Shown: piece by piece, positions 29,370 to 38,857 of the stretch
Layout of the letters: every line of letters starts with the position of its first letter
Position numbering within the stretch: position 1 is the first letter of the stretch
Assembly: GCF_001279005.1 (NCBI RefSeq)
Contig: NZ_LGCN01000199.1
Span: forward strand, 95,734 to 159,733
Length of the DNA stretch: 64,000 nucleotides
Source of the DNA: Streptomyces caelestis
GTDB lineage: Bacteria; Actinomycetota; Actinomycetes; Streptomycetales; Streptomycetaceae
Direction of reading: 5' to 3'
The notes under the pieces: model-generated
The model's database searches: none
What the model saw: the letters and a program-made list of their open reading frames with translations, nothing else
Told to the model about the DNA's origin: nothing
Program-made: the position numbers and the translations under genes

Positions 29370-30437
29370 TCAGCAGATCCGAGGGAGCTGCTCGCCCATC
29401 GGCAGGTCCACCACCCGGGTGCCCCCGAGCCCGGTCCGTGCGACGACCATGCCGGGGTGCTCCGCGACCGCCTCACCGATGACGGCGGCGTCGGCGCCCA
29501 GGTGATGCGCCCTCATCGCGGCCAGGACCGCGTCCGCGTGCTCCCGCGGCACGAAGGCGACGAGCTTCCCCTCGTTGGCCACGTACATCGGGTCGAGACC
29601 CAGCATCGCGCAGGCCCCGGCCACCGGCTGCGGCACCGGGACGGCGCGCTCCCGGACGACGACGCCGCACCCCGATGCCACGGCGATCTCGTTGAGCGAG
29701 GCCGCCAGACCGCCGCGGGTCGGATCGCGCAGCACGTGCAGGTCCGAAGTGACCGCCAGCATCGCCTCCACGAGCCCGCCGAGCGGCGCGCAGTCGCTCT
29801 CGACCTCCGTCTCGAATCGCAGGTTCTCCCGCTCGCTCATGATGGCCACGCCGTGCACGCCGATGGCGCCGCTCACCAGGACGACATCGCCGGGAACCAC
29901 CCGCTCCGGGCGCAGGTCCACCCCGGCGGGCACCACACCGATGCCCGACGTGTTGACGTACACGCCGTCCCCGTGGCCGGCCTCCACGACCTTGGTGTCG
30001 CCCGTCACCACCCGTACCCCGGCGGTACGGGCCGCGGCGCCGAGCGCCTCGGCGACCCGGCCGACCGTCTCGATCTCGACGCCCTCCTCCAGGATCAGGC
30101 CGCACGAGAGGTACGCCGCGCGCGCCCCGCTCATCGCGAGGTCGTTGACCGTGCCGTTGACCGCGAGATCACCGATGCTGCCGCCGGGGAAGAACAGCGG
30201 CCGGACCACGAAGGAGTCGGTGGAGAAGGCGAGCCGGGCGCCGTCCAGCTCGACCACCGCGGAGTCGGTGAGCGCGCCCGGCGCCGCCCCGCCGAGTCCC
30301 GGCAGGACGGCCTGCTCGATCAGCTCGGCGGACAGGGCGCCGCCACCGCCGTGGCCCATCACCACGCGCGGCCGGCCGCGCAGGGGCGCCGGACAGGACC
30401 AGGAGAGCAGGTCCGGGGCCGCGACGGCGTCAGACAA
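29370..30437 (-). CDS. hypE: Hydrogenase maturation protein HypE
   Basis: HypE dehydrates the carbamoyl group received from HypF to thiocyanate on its C-terminal cysteine, giving the CN ligands of the NiFe site. The 355-residue protein ends in PRIC, the required terminal cysteine. It shows the AIR-synthase/PurM-like ATP-binding fold: [55 protein letters not shown] and [17 protein letters not shown]. The start is TTG 30437, 8 bases inside hypD, with GAGGAG upstream. No other start fits the expected N-terminus. It is the last gene of the operon. Confidence 0.96.
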   Translation of the reverse strand: MSDAVAAPDLLSWSCPAPLRGRPRVVMGHGGGGALSAELIEQAVLPGLGGAAPGALTDSAVVELDGARLAFSTDSFVVRPLFFPGGSIGDLAVNGTVNDLAMSGARAAYLSCGLILEEGVEIETVGRVAEALGAAARTAGVRVVTGDTKVVEAGHGDGVYVNTSGIGVVPAGVDLRPERVVPGDVVLVSGAIGVHGVAIMSERENLRFETEVESDCAPLGGLVEAMLAVTSDLHVLRDPTRGGLAASLNEIAVASGCGVVVRERAVPVPQPVAGACAMLGLDPMYVANEGKLVAFVPREHADAVLAAMRAHHLGADAAVIGEAVAEHPGMVVARTGLGGTRVVDLPMGEQLPRIC

Positions 30438-31560
30438 CGGAGCTCTCCTCGCGCTGCGGGACGGTCACGTCCAGTTCCAGCCGCCGGTACAGGTAGTACG
30501 CGGCGCAGGCGCCCTCACTGGAGACCATGGTCGCCCCCAGCGGCGTGCGCGGTGTGCAGGCCGTCCCGAAGGCCTCGCACTCGTGGGGCTTCAGCAGCCC
30601 CTGCAGCACCTCGCCACTGCGGCACTCCGCCGGTTCCAGGGTGGCGATGTCCCCCACCTGGAAGCGGTGCTCGGCGTCGTGGTCCCGGTAGCGCTCCGCC
30701 AGCCGCCAGCCGCTGTCCGGGATGACCCCGATACCGCGCCACGCCCGGTCGGCGACCTCGAACACGTCGTCCAGCATCGCCCGCGCGGCGGGGTTGCCCT
30801 CGGGACGGACGGCGCGCGGATAGGCGTTGTCGACCGTGTGCTCGCCCCGCTCCAGCTGCCGCACGGTCCGCCGCACGCCCTCCAGGATGTCCAGCGGCTC
30901 GAACCCGGTCACCACGATCGGGACCCGGAACCGCTCGGCGAGCGCCGGGTACTCCCGCGTGCCCATCACGCTGCACACGTGTCCGGCCGCCAGGAACCCC
31001 TGCACCCGGCAGTCCGGGGACTGCATGATCGCCTCGATCGCGGGGGGCACCCGGACGTGCGAGACCAGCAGACTGAAGTTGCGGATGCCGCGCCTGCGGG
31101 CCTGGTGCACCGTCATGGCGTTGGGCGGCGCGGTGGTCTCGAAGCCGATGCCGAAGAACACGACCTCCCGGTCCGGGTTCTCCTCCGCGATCCGCAGCGC
31201 GTCCAGCGGCGAGTACACCACGCGCACGTCCCCGCCCTCGCCCCGGACCTGGAACAGGTCGCGTCCCGTGCCCGGGACCCGCAGCATGTCGCCGAAGGAG
31301 CAGAAGATCACCTCGGGGCGCGAGGCGATCGCCAGCGCCTTGTCGATCACCTCCAGCGGCGTCACACAGACCGGACAGCCCGGCCCGTGGATCAACTCCA
31401 CCTCCTCGGGAAGCAGTTGGTCGATGCCGTGCCGGATGATGCTGTGCGTCTGGCCGCCGCACACCTCCATCAGCGCCCACGGCCTGGTCACCGTGGCCCG
31501 GATGTCGTCGAGCAGACGCCCCGCCAGCTTCGGGTCCTGGAACTCCTCGATGTACTTCAT
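30430..31560 (-). CDS. hypD: Hydrogenase maturation protein HypD
   Basis: HypD is the iron-sulfur scaffold that, with HypC, assembles the Fe(CN)2CO unit. This 376-residue protein carries [35 protein letters not shown] and [13 protein letters not shown], with the conserved catalytic and cluster cysteines. The C-terminal region includes [20 protein letters not shown] and [20 protein letters not shown], as expected. The ATG at 31560 overlaps the hypC stop (ATGA). Length and motifs are normal, so the Fe-ligand pathway appears intact here. Confidence 0.97.
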   Translation of the reverse strand: MKYIEEFQDPKLAGRLLDDIRATVTRPWALMEVCGGQTHSIIRHGIDQLLPEEVELIHGPGCPVCVTPLEVIDKALAIASRPEVIFCSFGDMLRVPGTGRDLFQVRGEGGDVRVVYSPLDALRIAEENPDREVVFFGIGFETTAPPNAMTVHQARRRGIRNFSLLVSHVRVPPAIEAIMQSPDCRVQGFLAAGHVCSVMGTREYPALAERFRVPIVVTGFEPLDILEGVRRTVRQLERGEHTVDNAYPRAVRPEGNPAARAMLDDVFEVADRAWRGIGVIPDSGWRLAERYRDHDAEHRFQVGDIATLEPAECRSGEVLQGLLKPHECEAFGTACTPRTPLGATMVSSEGACAAYYLYRRLELDVTVPQREESSVV

Positions 31561-31859
31561 CGCCCTGCCTCCCGGGCCGGTTCCTCGTCGCCGAACCGCG
31601 CGGCCTGCTCCCACGGGTCGCCGAACTCCTCCTGGAGCATGCCGAGGTTCTCGAACAGCTCCAGGGTCCGGCGGGCGGACTCCTCGTCCAGCCGCTGCAG
31701 GGCGAAGCCGACGTGCACGATGGCGTACTCGCCGACCCGCAGATCGGGCAGGTACTCCAGGCACACCTCCTTGACCACACCGCCGAAATCGACGGTGGCC
31801 ATGCGGGTCCCGTCCCGTTCCTCGACGCCCAGCACTCGGCCGGGTACCGCCAGACACAT
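31557..31859 (-). CDS. hypC: Hydrogenase assembly chaperone HypC
   Basis: The 100-residue protein starts [12 protein letters not shown], the HypC signature whose N-terminal cysteine (C2 after Met removal) binds the Fe(CN)2CO intermediate and the immature large subunit. The middle has [19 protein letters not shown] and [18 protein letters not shown], as in the family. It lies 42 bases after hypF and overlaps hypD by 4 bases. Confidence 0.96.
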   Translation of the reverse strand: MCLAVPGRVLGVEERDGTRMATVDFGGVVKEVCLEYLPDLRVGEYAIVHVGFALQRLDEESARRTLELFENLGMLQEEFGDPWEQAARFGDEEPAREAGR

Positions 31860-31901
31860 GCGGATCTCCTCACTCGTCGCGCGCGGGGACGCCCGCGCCC
31901 G

Positions 31902-34283
31902 TCATCGGCTTCCGGCTCCCGCCCGGGCGGCCACCACCAGCTGGCCGAGCGCCAGCCCGCCGTCGTTCGGCGGGATCCCGCGGTGGCGCAGCACGGTGAA
32001 ACCGGCGGTGCGCAGCTCGCCGGCGCAGGCCGAGGAGAGCAGCGTGTTGGAGAACACCCCGCCGGTCAGCGCCACCGTCTGCAGTCCCGCCGCCCCGCGG
32101 GCCGCCACGCACACCTCCCGCACCAGCCGGGCGACGGCCAGGTGGAAGCGGGCGGCGATCACGGCCGCGGGGACCCGCCGCCGTACGTCCTCGGCGACCG
32201 CCGCCAGCAGCGGTCCCGGGTCGGCGGTCGACGGGCCGGGACCGTCCGACGGACGGAACGCGTAGCGCGGGTCGTGGGCCCGGTCGCCGGCCGACACGGC
32301 CGCCGCCTCCAGCTCGACCGCGGCCTGCGCCTCGTACCCCGCGCGGTGGCACACCCCCGCCAGGGACGACACCGCGTCGAACAGCCGGCCCATGCTGGAG
32401 GTCGGCACACAGTTCACCCCCCGCTCCAACTGCGTCCGCAACACGTCGAGTTCACCCGGAGGACACGCGGACACGCACGGCAGGTCCGGGTCGAAGGCGA
32501 TGCCCGCCGCGTGCAGATGAGCCAGCGCCATCCGGTACGGCCGCCGCACCGCCGCGTCGCCACCGGGCAGCGGCACGTAGGACAGGTGCGCGAACCGCTG
32601 GAACCCGTCGTAGTCCGCGAGCAGGAACTCACCGCCCCACACGGCGCCGTCGTCCCCGTACCCGGTGCCGTCGAAGGCGACCCCGATGACGCGTCCGCCG
32701 GCTTCGATCCCGTGCTCGGCCAGGACGGAGGCGAGGTGCGCGTGGTGGTGCTGGACCCGGGCCACGCGGCGGCCGCCGGCGTGCCGCCGCGCCCAGGCCA
32801 CCGACCGGTAGCCGGGATGCGCGTCCGCGGCCAGCAGCGCCGGCCGCACACCGGTCACGGACTCCAGGTGCCGCTCGGCACGGCCGAACGCCTCCTGGAC
32901 GGCGAGGTCGTCCATGTCCCCGACGTGGGCGGACAGCCAGGCCCGCTCGCCCTCCCCGAGACAGAAGACGTTCTTCAGGTCCCCGCCGACCGCGAGCGCC
33001 GCGGTCACCGGAACCGGCAGCGTGACGGGCAGCGGCGCGTAGCCGCGGGAGCGGCGCAGCACCAGCGGCTCGCCGTCGCAGACGCGCACGACGGAGTCGT
33101 CGCACGGCACCTGGACGGGCCGGTCGTGCGTCAGCCACGCGTCGGCCAGCCCGGCCAGCCGCACCAGGGCCTCCTCGTCGTCCGTCACGATGGGTTCCCC
33201 GGAGACGTTGCCGCTGGTCATCACCAGCAGCCGGGGCGCCCCCGGCGCCGCGAGCAGCAGGTGGTGCACCGGCGTGTACGGCAGCATCACACCCAGGTCC
33301 GGGCTGCCCGGCGCGACGGCGTCCGCGGGCACCGGCGCCCCCGGAGCCGGCCGGACACCGGAGCGCCGCCGCATCAGGACCACCGGCCGCACCCGTCCGG
33401 TGAGCAGTTCCCGCTCCACCGGACCGAGGCGCACCAGGTGTTCGACGTCCTCGGCGTCCCGCGCCATGAGCGCGAACGGCTTGTCCCCCCGGGCCTTGCG
33501 GCGGCGCAGCTCGGCCACCGCCTGCGGCCGGGTGGCGTCACAGGCCAGGTGGTAGCCGCCGACGCCCTTGACCGCGAGCACGGCGCCCGCGGCGAGCAGC
33601 GCGGCCGCCGCGCCGACGGGGTCGTCGCCGGCCGGGAGCGGCACGCCGGCGCACGAGGGGCCGGTGACCAGCCGCAGCCGCGGACCGCACGCGGGACAGC
33701 AGACCGGCTGCGCGTGGAAACGCCGGTCGCGGGGGTCCTCGTACTCGCGGGCGCAGTCCGGGCACAGGGGGAAGCCCGCCATCGTCGTGTGCGCACGGTC
33801 GTACGGCAGGCCGGTGACGAGGGTGAAACGCGGTCCGCAGTGCGTGCAGGTGATGAACGGATGGCCGTGGCGCCGGTCGGCGGGGTCGCCGAGCTCGGCC
33901 AGGCAGTCGGCGCAGGTCGCGGTGTCGGGCGGCACGAGCGTCCGTACGGGACCGCCCGTGCGGGACGCGACGATGTTGAAGCCGCTCTCCCGGGCGACGG
34001 GCAGCTCGGTGGTCTCCACCGACTCCACCACCGCGAGCGGCGGCGCCTCCGGCGCGATCCGCGCGCAGAACCGGTCGACGGCCGACGGCGCGCCCTCGAC
34101 CTCCGCCACCACCCCCTCACCGGTGTTCGTCACATGTCCCGCCAGCCCGAGACCGGTGGCCAGCCCGTACACGAACGGCCGGAACCCCACGCCCTGCACC
34201 ACGCCCCGCACGACGACACGCGCACGCCGCAGGGGACCGGCGTCCGGCGCCGGCGCGGGACGCAGGCCGGGAGCGGTGCTCAC
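31902..34283 (-). CDS. hypF: Carbamoyltransferase HypF
   Basis: HypF makes the carbamoyl precursor of the CN ligands from carbamoyl phosphate and ATP. The 793-residue protein shows the expected parts. An acylphosphatase domain is at about 20-105 (RGVVQGVGFRPFVYGLATGL). A Zn-ribbon region carries CADC, CTHC, CPDC and CPAC pairs. A YrdC-like domain contains GVGGYHLACDATRPQAVAEL. A Kae1-like C-terminal domain has HHHAHLASVLAEHGI and VIGVAFDGTGYG. GTG 34283 overlaps the hypB stop (GTGA). All motifs look intact. Confidence 0.97.
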   Translation of the reverse strand: MSTAPGLRPAPAPDAGPLRRARVVVRGVVQGVGFRPFVYGLATGLGLAGHVTNTGEGVVAEVEGAPSAVDRFCARIAPEAPPLAVVESVETTELPVARESGFNIVASRTGGPVRTLVPPDTATCADCLAELGDPADRRHGHPFITCTHCGPRFTLVTGLPYDRAHTTMAGFPLCPDCAREYEDPRDRRFHAQPVCCPACGPRLRLVTGPSCAGVPLPAGDDPVGAAAALLAAGAVLAVKGVGGYHLACDATRPQAVAELRRRKARGDKPFALMARDAEDVEHLVRLGPVERELLTGRVRPVVLMRRRSGVRPAPGAPVPADAVAPGSPDLGVMLPYTPVHHLLLAAPGAPRLLVMTSGNVSGEPIVTDDEEALVRLAGLADAWLTHDRPVQVPCDDSVVRVCDGEPLVLRRSRGYAPLPVTLPVPVTAALAVGGDLKNVFCLGEGERAWLSAHVGDMDDLAVQEAFGRAERHLESVTGVRPALLAADAHPGYRSVAWARRHAGGRRVARVQHHHAHLASVLAEHGIEAGGRVIGVAFDGTGYGDDGAVWGGEFLLADYDGFQRFAHLSYVPLPGGDAAVRRPYRMALAHLHAAGIAFDPDLPCVSACPPGELDVLRTQLERGVNCVPTSSMGRLFDAVSSLAGVCHRAGYEAQAAVELEAAAVSAGDRAHDPRYAFRPSDGPGPSTADPGPLLAAVAEDVRRRVPAAVIAARFHLAVARLVREVCVAARGAAGLQTVALTGGVFSNTLLSSACAGELRTAGFTVLRHRGIPPNDGGLALGQLVVAARAGAGSR

Positions 34284-34975
34284 GCCCCGGCCCGCGCCAT
34301 CACCGGCGTGTGGACCGCGTCCCCGTCGGCCGCCGCGAGCGCCCGGTCCACCAGGACACCGGCGCCCTCACCGGTCCGTACGGACGTCAGCACCACCTCG
34401 ACACCCGGATTGACCCGCTCCACATGGGCGCGGAAGGCGGCCTCGTCGAACGCGGCCGGACCGGCCAGATCGGACTTGGTGACGATCACCAGCTGGGCCA
34501 GGCCGAACGCGGTGGGGTACTTGAGCGGCTTGTCCTCGCCCTCGGTGACGGACGCCAGGACGACGCGCAGGGACTCGCCCAGGTCGTAGGAGGCCGGGCA
34601 CACGAGGTTGCCCACGTTCTCCACGAAGAGCAGCCGGGTGGCGTCGGGCAGCCAGTCGTGCAGGTGCCCGGCGAGCATGTCCGCCTCCAGGTGGCACAGC
34701 CCGTCGGTGAGCACCTGCTTGACCGGGGCGCCCGAACGGGCCAGCCGGGTGGCGTCGTTCTCGGTGGCGAGGTCCGCGGTGAGGGCCGCGACCTCGATGC
34801 CGCGCTCCCGCGCCAGCGGCAGCTCGCGCTCCAGCAGGGCCGTCTTGCCGCTGCCGGGGCTCGACAGGAGGTTGACGACGGTGGTGCCCCGGGCCGTGAG
34901 TTCGGTGCGCAGGACGCCCGCCGCCATGGTGTTCTTGGCGAGCACGGCCTGCCGGAGGTCGACTGTGCGGCACAT
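34280..34975 (-). CDS. hypB: Nickel-insertion GTPase HypB
   Basis: HypB is the GTPase that, with HypA, delivers nickel to the hydrogenase precursor. The 231-residue protein has the P-loop SSPGSGKTALLE (residues 38-49), ENVGNLVCPASYDLGE (the metal/switch region) and VIVTKSDLA as the guanine-specificity motif. The N-terminal histidine-rich nickel-storage stretch of some HypB proteins is absent, and the protein starts MCRTVDLRQAVLAKN, a common short form. It begins 2 bases after hypA ends. Confidence 0.96.
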   Translation of the reverse strand: MCRTVDLRQAVLAKNTMAAGVLRTELTARGTTVVNLLSSPGSGKTALLERELPLARERGIEVAALTADLATENDATRLARSGAPVKQVLTDGLCHLEADMLAGHLHDWLPDATRLLFVENVGNLVCPASYDLGESLRVVLASVTEGEDKPLKYPTAFGLAQLVIVTKSDLAGPAAFDEAAFRAHVERVNPGVEVVLTSVRTGEGAGVLVDRALAAADGDAVHTPVMARAGA

Positions 34976-34977
34976 CG

Positions 34978-35373
34978 TCAGCTCTCCTCGGGTTGCGGTA
35001 CCGGTGTGGGATCGGGTGTGGTGGGGGAGGCGGACCAGTGCACTTCGGTGATCCGCAGTTCGCGGCCCGAGAGCAGTTCGCCGGCGCCCCCGCGGCAGAC
35101 CGCGCAGAGCATGTCCGGCGGCATCCCCGTGTCCCAGGTGCGCCCGCACGGGGCGCAGGAGGCCCGGCCGGGAAGGAACCGGGTGGCGAGCTCGGCGCCC
35201 TCCAACAGCGTTCCCGCGCAGGCCAGTTCGAAGCAGAAGGCGAGCGCGTCGGGGACGACGCCGGCCAGTTCCCCGATCTCGACGACGACCCGGCGCACCC
35301 CGTGCGCGCCGCCGGGCCGTGCCGCCCGCTCGACCTGGTCCACGACCGACAGGGCGACGGACATCTCGTGCAT
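34978..35373 (-). CDS. hypA: Nickel-insertion protein HypA
   Basis: The 131-residue protein begins MHEMSVALSVV, the family N-terminus in which the second-position His binds nickel. A zinc domain with CAPC and CAVC pairs follows, then a C-terminus with ELRITEVHW. A Pro/Thr-rich tail is added. The start is fixed by the MHEM motif, and GGACGGAG precedes it. It is separated from the upstream 38-residue gene by 104 bases, the largest gap in the locus, so a second promoter for the hyp genes is possible here. Confidence 0.95.
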   Translation of the reverse strand: MHEMSVALSVVDQVERAARPGGAHGVRRVVVEIGELAGVVPDALAFCFELACAGTLLEGAELATRFLPGRASCAPCGRTWDTGMPPDMLCAVCRGGAGELLSGRELRITEVHWSASPTTPDPTPVPQPEES

Positions 35374-35477
35374 CGCCGCTCCGTCCTGGGCCGGGGGTGG
35401 GGTCCGCTGCCCATTAGAGGCGCGGCCGGGACGGCCGGCGGCCCGGCGCGCCGGGACCGTAGCCCGTTCGGCGGGCG

Positions 35478-35594
35478 TCACATACGGCGGATGCGCAGGT
35501 AACGCCGCACGTCCGGCCAGAGGCTCACGGTGATCGCCGCCAGCGCGGACAGGGTGAGGACGGCGGCGGCACCGCCGACGAGGCGTTTGCTCAT
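35478..35594 (-). CDS. 38-residue DUF6893-type microprotein
   Basis: A very short gene overlaps the protease stop by 4 bases (ATGA, start 35594). The product has a basic start (MSKRL), one hydrophobic segment (GGAAAVLTLSALAAITVSLW) and a basic end (PDVRRYLRIRRM). I recall this as the small-protein family DUF6893, with the closing RRYLRxRxM motif. It is probably a single-TM peptide. Its place inside the hydrogenase operon, tightly coupled to the maturation protease, suggests a role at the membrane or in complex assembly. That role is inferred. Confidence 0.75.
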   Translation of the reverse strand: MSKRLVGGAAAVLTLSALAAITVSLWPDVRRYLRIRRM

Positions 35595-36142
35595 GGTGTG
35601 CTCCGAAGGGAGGGAAGGAGGGTGTCGTCGAGCCGGGCGACGGTCTCGCCGCCGACGAGTCCGAGGACCAGGCGCGCCGCCTCGGGCACCGCGGCGGCGA
35701 CCCGCGGGCTGAGGCCGATGCCCTCCTCGACGGTGGCGGGCTCGCAGCCCACGACCAGCGTGCGCCGGGGCGGCACCGCGCCGATGCCCGCGCACAGGGT
35801 GCCGAGCAGGGCGAGTACGGCGTCGGGCGACATGCGGTGGCCGTCCAGGGGGACGCCGTCCGGTGCCGGCCGGCCGCCGGGCTCCGCCGCGTCGATCACA
35901 TACAGGGTGCCCGGCTCCCCGCCCCGCGCCGTCGCGTCGAGCACGACGAGCGTGTCGTACCCGTCGAGGAGCCGGTAGGCCAGGTGGACGCCGCGGATGC
36001 CGATGTCGGCGACCTCGACGCCCTCCGGCAGCGGCCGTCCGGCCAGGGCGTGGGCGGCCTCGACGCCGAAGCCGTCGTCGCCGAGGAAGATGTTGCCCAC
36101 CCCGGCGACCAGGGTGCGCGGGTGTGCGCTGTCGGCGCTCAC
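35591..36142 (-). CDS. Hydrogenase maturation protease (HyaD/HoxW type)
   Basis: The 183-residue endopeptidase should remove the C-terminal tail of HhyL after nickel insertion. It shows VAGVGNIFLGDDGFGVEAAH with the GNxxxxDDGxG metal-binding block (including an acidic residue of the nickel-recognition site), then VVLDATARGGEPGTLYV and VVGCEPATVEEGIGLSPRVA. GTG 36142 overlaps the preceding stop (GTGA). The substrate tail of 23 residues after His570 in HhyL is present in this window. Confidence 0.93.
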   Translation of the reverse strand: MSADSAHPRTLVAGVGNIFLGDDGFGVEAAHALAGRPLPEGVEVADIGIRGVHLAYRLLDGYDTLVVLDATARGGEPGTLYVIDAAEPGGRPAPDGVPLDGHRMSPDAVLALLGTLCAGIGAVPPRRTLVVGCEPATVEEGIGLSPRVAAAVPEAARLVLGLVGGETVARLDDTLLPSLRSTP

Positions 36143-37584
36143 GGTGCCTCCACGTCGATCTCGGCGGGCTGGAAGTAGAGGTAGCGGCCCTGTTCACGGC
36201 GGATGTCGGCGCCCGGATCGTCCTCGACGGTGACCGCGACGTGCACGCCCCCGTCGACGTCGTGGAGGACCGCCTCCACCAGGGCGCGCCGCCCGGCGAG
36301 GAACAGGTCCTGGGCGTCGGTGTGCCGCAGCCGGGGCCGCAGGACGACGCGGCTGCCCGCCCGCACCTGACGCCCGTCGACCAGCACGTGGTCGCGGGCC
36401 GGGTCCACCGAGGCGTCCGCCCCCGGATCCCACCAGGGGGTGTCCGGCCGGACACCCCCCGGATCCCACCAGGGGGTGTCCGGCCGGACGGGGCCGCCCC
36501 CCGCGTCACCGGACACCGGCGGCGCGGGCGCGGTGACCTCACGCAGGCCGCGGACCGCGCCGTGCAGCCGCTCCAGCACCTGAGCCGGCATCGAGTCGGT
36601 GAGTTCGATCACCGCCGCTGCCCGGTCGTCCGTCCCCCTCGCCTCGCGCTTCTCCTCGTCCGTGAGGGCCGCGGTGCGCAGGGCGAGGATCTCGTCGATC
36701 TCCGTGGCGTCGTACAGGGCGCCCGGGCTCTCCGGGGCGATGGCCGGGTGGTCCTCCAGGATGATCGGGGAGGAGAGCACCAGGTCACGGGAGTCCGGCT
36801 CCCCGGCCAGCACGGGCCAGGTGTGCAGATTGCGGCAGGCCGCGGCGGCGCCCCGGGCCCACTCCGGAGGGTCCGTCAGCGACAGGAACCGCCCGGCGTC
36901 CAGGTGCAGCAGCGTGTGCGTGGCGACCAGGGAACGGGACAGCGCCGCGTCGCGGCCGGCGCCCTCCCCGGGCAGCCACTCGCCGGTGTTCTCGACGACC
37001 GCGCTGAGCCGCTGCGCGGTGTACGGGCCGTCCAGCGGGCTCGCCGACAGGCGCAGGACGCCCCGCACCGCCTCGTGGCGCCGGACCAGCCGCCCCACGA
37101 CCGTCCCGTCGGCGTCCGTGACCGGTTCGGTCTCCTCACCGGCCGGCCGGTCGAAGGGGACGACGGCGCCGGAACCCGCCAGCTCCTCGACGGCGACGGT
37201 GAGCCGGACCCGTTCCTCCCGGCCCTCGTCCCACGGGACGATCACCCGGTCCGCCAGGCGCAGTTCGCCGACGGTCTCGAAACCACCGTCCGGCAGGACC
37301 CGCTGCACCGTGCGCCGCCGGGCGTGCAGGAAGCGCACCTCGACGGAGAGGACGGCGCCCCGGCGCGGCTCCATCAGCAGCTCGGTGTGCTGGAAGTCGT
37401 GCTCCGCGGCCGTCGCCGTCCAGGACGGGGGCACCAGCACCCCGAACTGCCAGCGCAGCCTGTTCTTGGCGGCCGACGCACGGTAGGGGTAGAGCACGTA
37501 CCCCTCGAACAGCACGGCGTCGGCGACCTGCCGGGCCACCGCGAGGCGGGCCTCGGCCGGGGCGGTGAACGTCGTCGTGGTCAT
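36139..37584 (-). CDS. Unknown hydrogenase-locus protein
   Basis: The 481-residue protein is mostly beta-rich and hydrophilic, without signal peptide or membrane helix. I recall homologs only from group 1h hydrogenase operons but cannot name a family. Noticeable stretches are LFEGYVLYPYRASAAKNRLR near the N-terminus (this and FGVLVPP suggest a soluble assembly factor), HTLLHLDAGRFLSLTDPPEW in the middle and VLVDGRQVRAGSRVVLRPRL near the end. Residues about 365-388 contain a perfect tandem duplication of VRPDTPWWDPG. It overlaps both neighbours by 4 bases. Confidence 0.85.
   Translation of the reverse strand: MTTTTFTAPAEARLAVARQVADAVLFEGYVLYPYRASAAKNRLRWQFGVLVPPSWTATAAEHDFQHTELLMEPRRGAVLSVEVRFLHARRRTVQRVLPDGGFETVGELRLADRVIVPWDEGREERVRLTVAVEELAGSGAVVPFDRPAGEETEPVTDADGTVVGRLVRRHEAVRGVLRLSASPLDGPYTAQRLSAVVENTGEWLPGEGAGRDAALSRSLVATHTLLHLDAGRFLSLTDPPEWARGAAAACRNLHTWPVLAGEPDSRDLVLSSPIILEDHPAIAPESPGALYDATEIDEILALRTAALTDEEKREARGTDDRAAAVIELTDSMPAQVLERLHGAVRGLREVTAPAPPVSGDAGGGPVRPDTPWWDPGGVRPDTPWWDPGADASVDPARDHVLVDGRQVRAGSRVVLRPRLRHTDAQDLFLAGRRALVEAVLHDVDGGVHVAVTVEDDPGADIRREQGRYLYFQPAEIDVEAP
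36421..36489 (+). repeat. Tandem 36-bp-period duplication inside a hydrogenase-locus gene
   Basis: A 33-base unit beginning CCCCGGATCC occurs at 36421-36453 and again, identically, at 36457-36489, giving a 36-bp period. Each copy contains the perfect 12-bp palindrome GTCCGGCCGGAC. On the coding strand each encodes VRPDTPWWDPG plus one residue. Confidence 0.9.
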
Positions 37585-38219
37585 CGTGTCCTCTCACCCG
37601 CCGCTTCCAGCAGCCCTTCGACGGTCGCCTGCCACGAGGGCAGCGCCCGCCGGGACCGGTAGGCGAGCAGCGCGTCCATCGCGTCCCTGGGCAGCCGGAT
37701 CCAGCCCGAGCCGGGGAAGTGCCGGTCGACCATCTCCCGCCAGGTCCTCACCGGCATCCGGAAGGCGGCCTCCTCGTCCCAGGGGACGGGCTCGACCCAA
37801 AACCCGCCGGCTCCGGTGAAGGCGGTGCCGGAGAACAGCATCCGCAGCGGCACCTCCCCGTCCTCCAGGGCGTGGAAGTAGCGGGAGGAGGCGATGTCCA
37901 TGTCGTAGGTGCAGGGCACCACCAGGTCGGTCTCGGTCTCGCCGGTGAACCCCCGCACCATCACCGGGACCTGGGCGAACTCCACGGGGTTGAGGGTGGC
38001 GCCCCAGCGGGACCGTTGCCCGAACAGGTCGGTCAGGGCGGCGGCCTCGGTGTCGTCGTAGCCCCGGCGGGCGGGCTCGATGCGGATCTGGCAGCGCAGC
38101 GCCAGCGCGTGCACCCGTGTGCCCGGGGACGCGGTGACCCGCAGCCGGAAGACCAGTGCCGGACCCGCGGCGTACGGGTCGGCGCGCACCCCCGTGCACG
38201 CGAAGCCGAACTCGGTCAC
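37581..38219 (-). CDS. DUF6084-type hydrogenase-locus protein
   Basis: The 212-residue protein begins with TEFGFACTGVRADPYAAGPA and has LVFRLRVTASPGTRVHALAL, then IRIEPARRGYDDTEAAALTD and WVEPVPWDEEAAFRMPVRTW. This matches what I recall as DUF6084, found next to group 1h hydrogenase genes. The beta-rich N-terminal half looks like an immunoglobulin-type sandwich. No function is known. GTG 38219 overlaps the preceding stop (GTGA), and its stop overlaps the next ATG. Confidence 0.8.
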   Translation of the reverse strand: MTEFGFACTGVRADPYAAGPALVFRLRVTASPGTRVHALALRCQIRIEPARRGYDDTEAAALTDLFGQRSRWGATLNPVEFAQVPVMVRGFTGETETDLVVPCTYDMDIASSRYFHALEDGEVPLRMLFSGTAFTGAGGFWVEPVPWDEEAAFRMPVRTWREMVDRHFPGSGWIRLPRDAMDALLAYRSRRALPSWQATVEGLLEAAGERTR

Positions 38220-38857
38220 GACGGGCCCCCTCCGAGCGCACGGGCCCGCTCGCGCACATGGCCGAAGAACTCCTCCAGATCGGCGCGTGCCTCCGCGCCG
38301 CCGTCGAAGCCCTGCCACCGCAGTCGCATGCGGCCCACCAGTTCGTAGCAGATGTCGATCGGCACCAGATGGCACTCCACCCGCCCTCGGTGGCGGCGCA
38401 GCAGCAGCGCCTCCACGTCGGGTTCGAGGAGCCCGGCCAGGGGGGAGGCGTCCAGGACGGACTGCCAGGCCTCCGGCTCCGGTTCGCTCTCGGTCGCGCC
38501 GGCCGGGCTCGGGTAGAGCGCGACCAGCCGGTCGAGCGCGGAGTTGCGGAAGAAGAACGCGACGCCCACGGGGATGCGCAGCCGTTCCCAGGCGGCCTCG
38601 TCGAGGCCGTGCCCGGGGTCGCTCAGATAGCGGCCCGGAACCGCGCGGAACCGTCCCGCGGACGCGCCCGACACCTCCAGGAGCCGGGCGCAGGGGTCGC
38701 AGGCACAGGCCAGGGACCGGTTCTCGGTGTCGACGAGATGCCGGTGCCCGGGGTCCGGCAGAGCGACGGCACACAGCTCGCAGCGTTCCTCGCGGGGCGG
38801 CCGGGGCGCGGTGAACCGGAACAGGCCCCCACGCTCCGGGAGCTGCCGCGTGCTCAC
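38216..38857 (-). CDS. DUF5947-type hydrogenase-locus protein
   Basis: The 213-residue protein has cysteines C-x2-C (CELCAV) and C-x-C-x2-C (ACACDPCARLLE) near the N-terminus, likely a zinc or Fe-S site. They are followed by VPIDICYELVGRMRLRWQGF in the C-terminal half. I recognise it as DUF5947 from actinobacterial hydrogenase operons. The cysteine pattern and its position next to the NifU-like gene make a metal-handling role plausible but unproven. GTG 38857 overlaps the NifU-like stop (GTGA). Confidence 0.8.
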   Translation of the reverse strand: MSTRQLPERGGLFRFTAPRPPREERCELCAVALPDPGHRHLVDTENRSLACACDPCARLLEVSGASAGRFRAVPGRYLSDPGHGLDEAAWERLRIPVGVAFFFRNSALDRLVALYPSPAGATESEPEPEAWQSVLDASPLAGLLEPDVEALLLRRHRGRVECHLVPIDICYELVGRMRLRWQGFDGGAEARADLEEFFGHVRERARALGGGPS

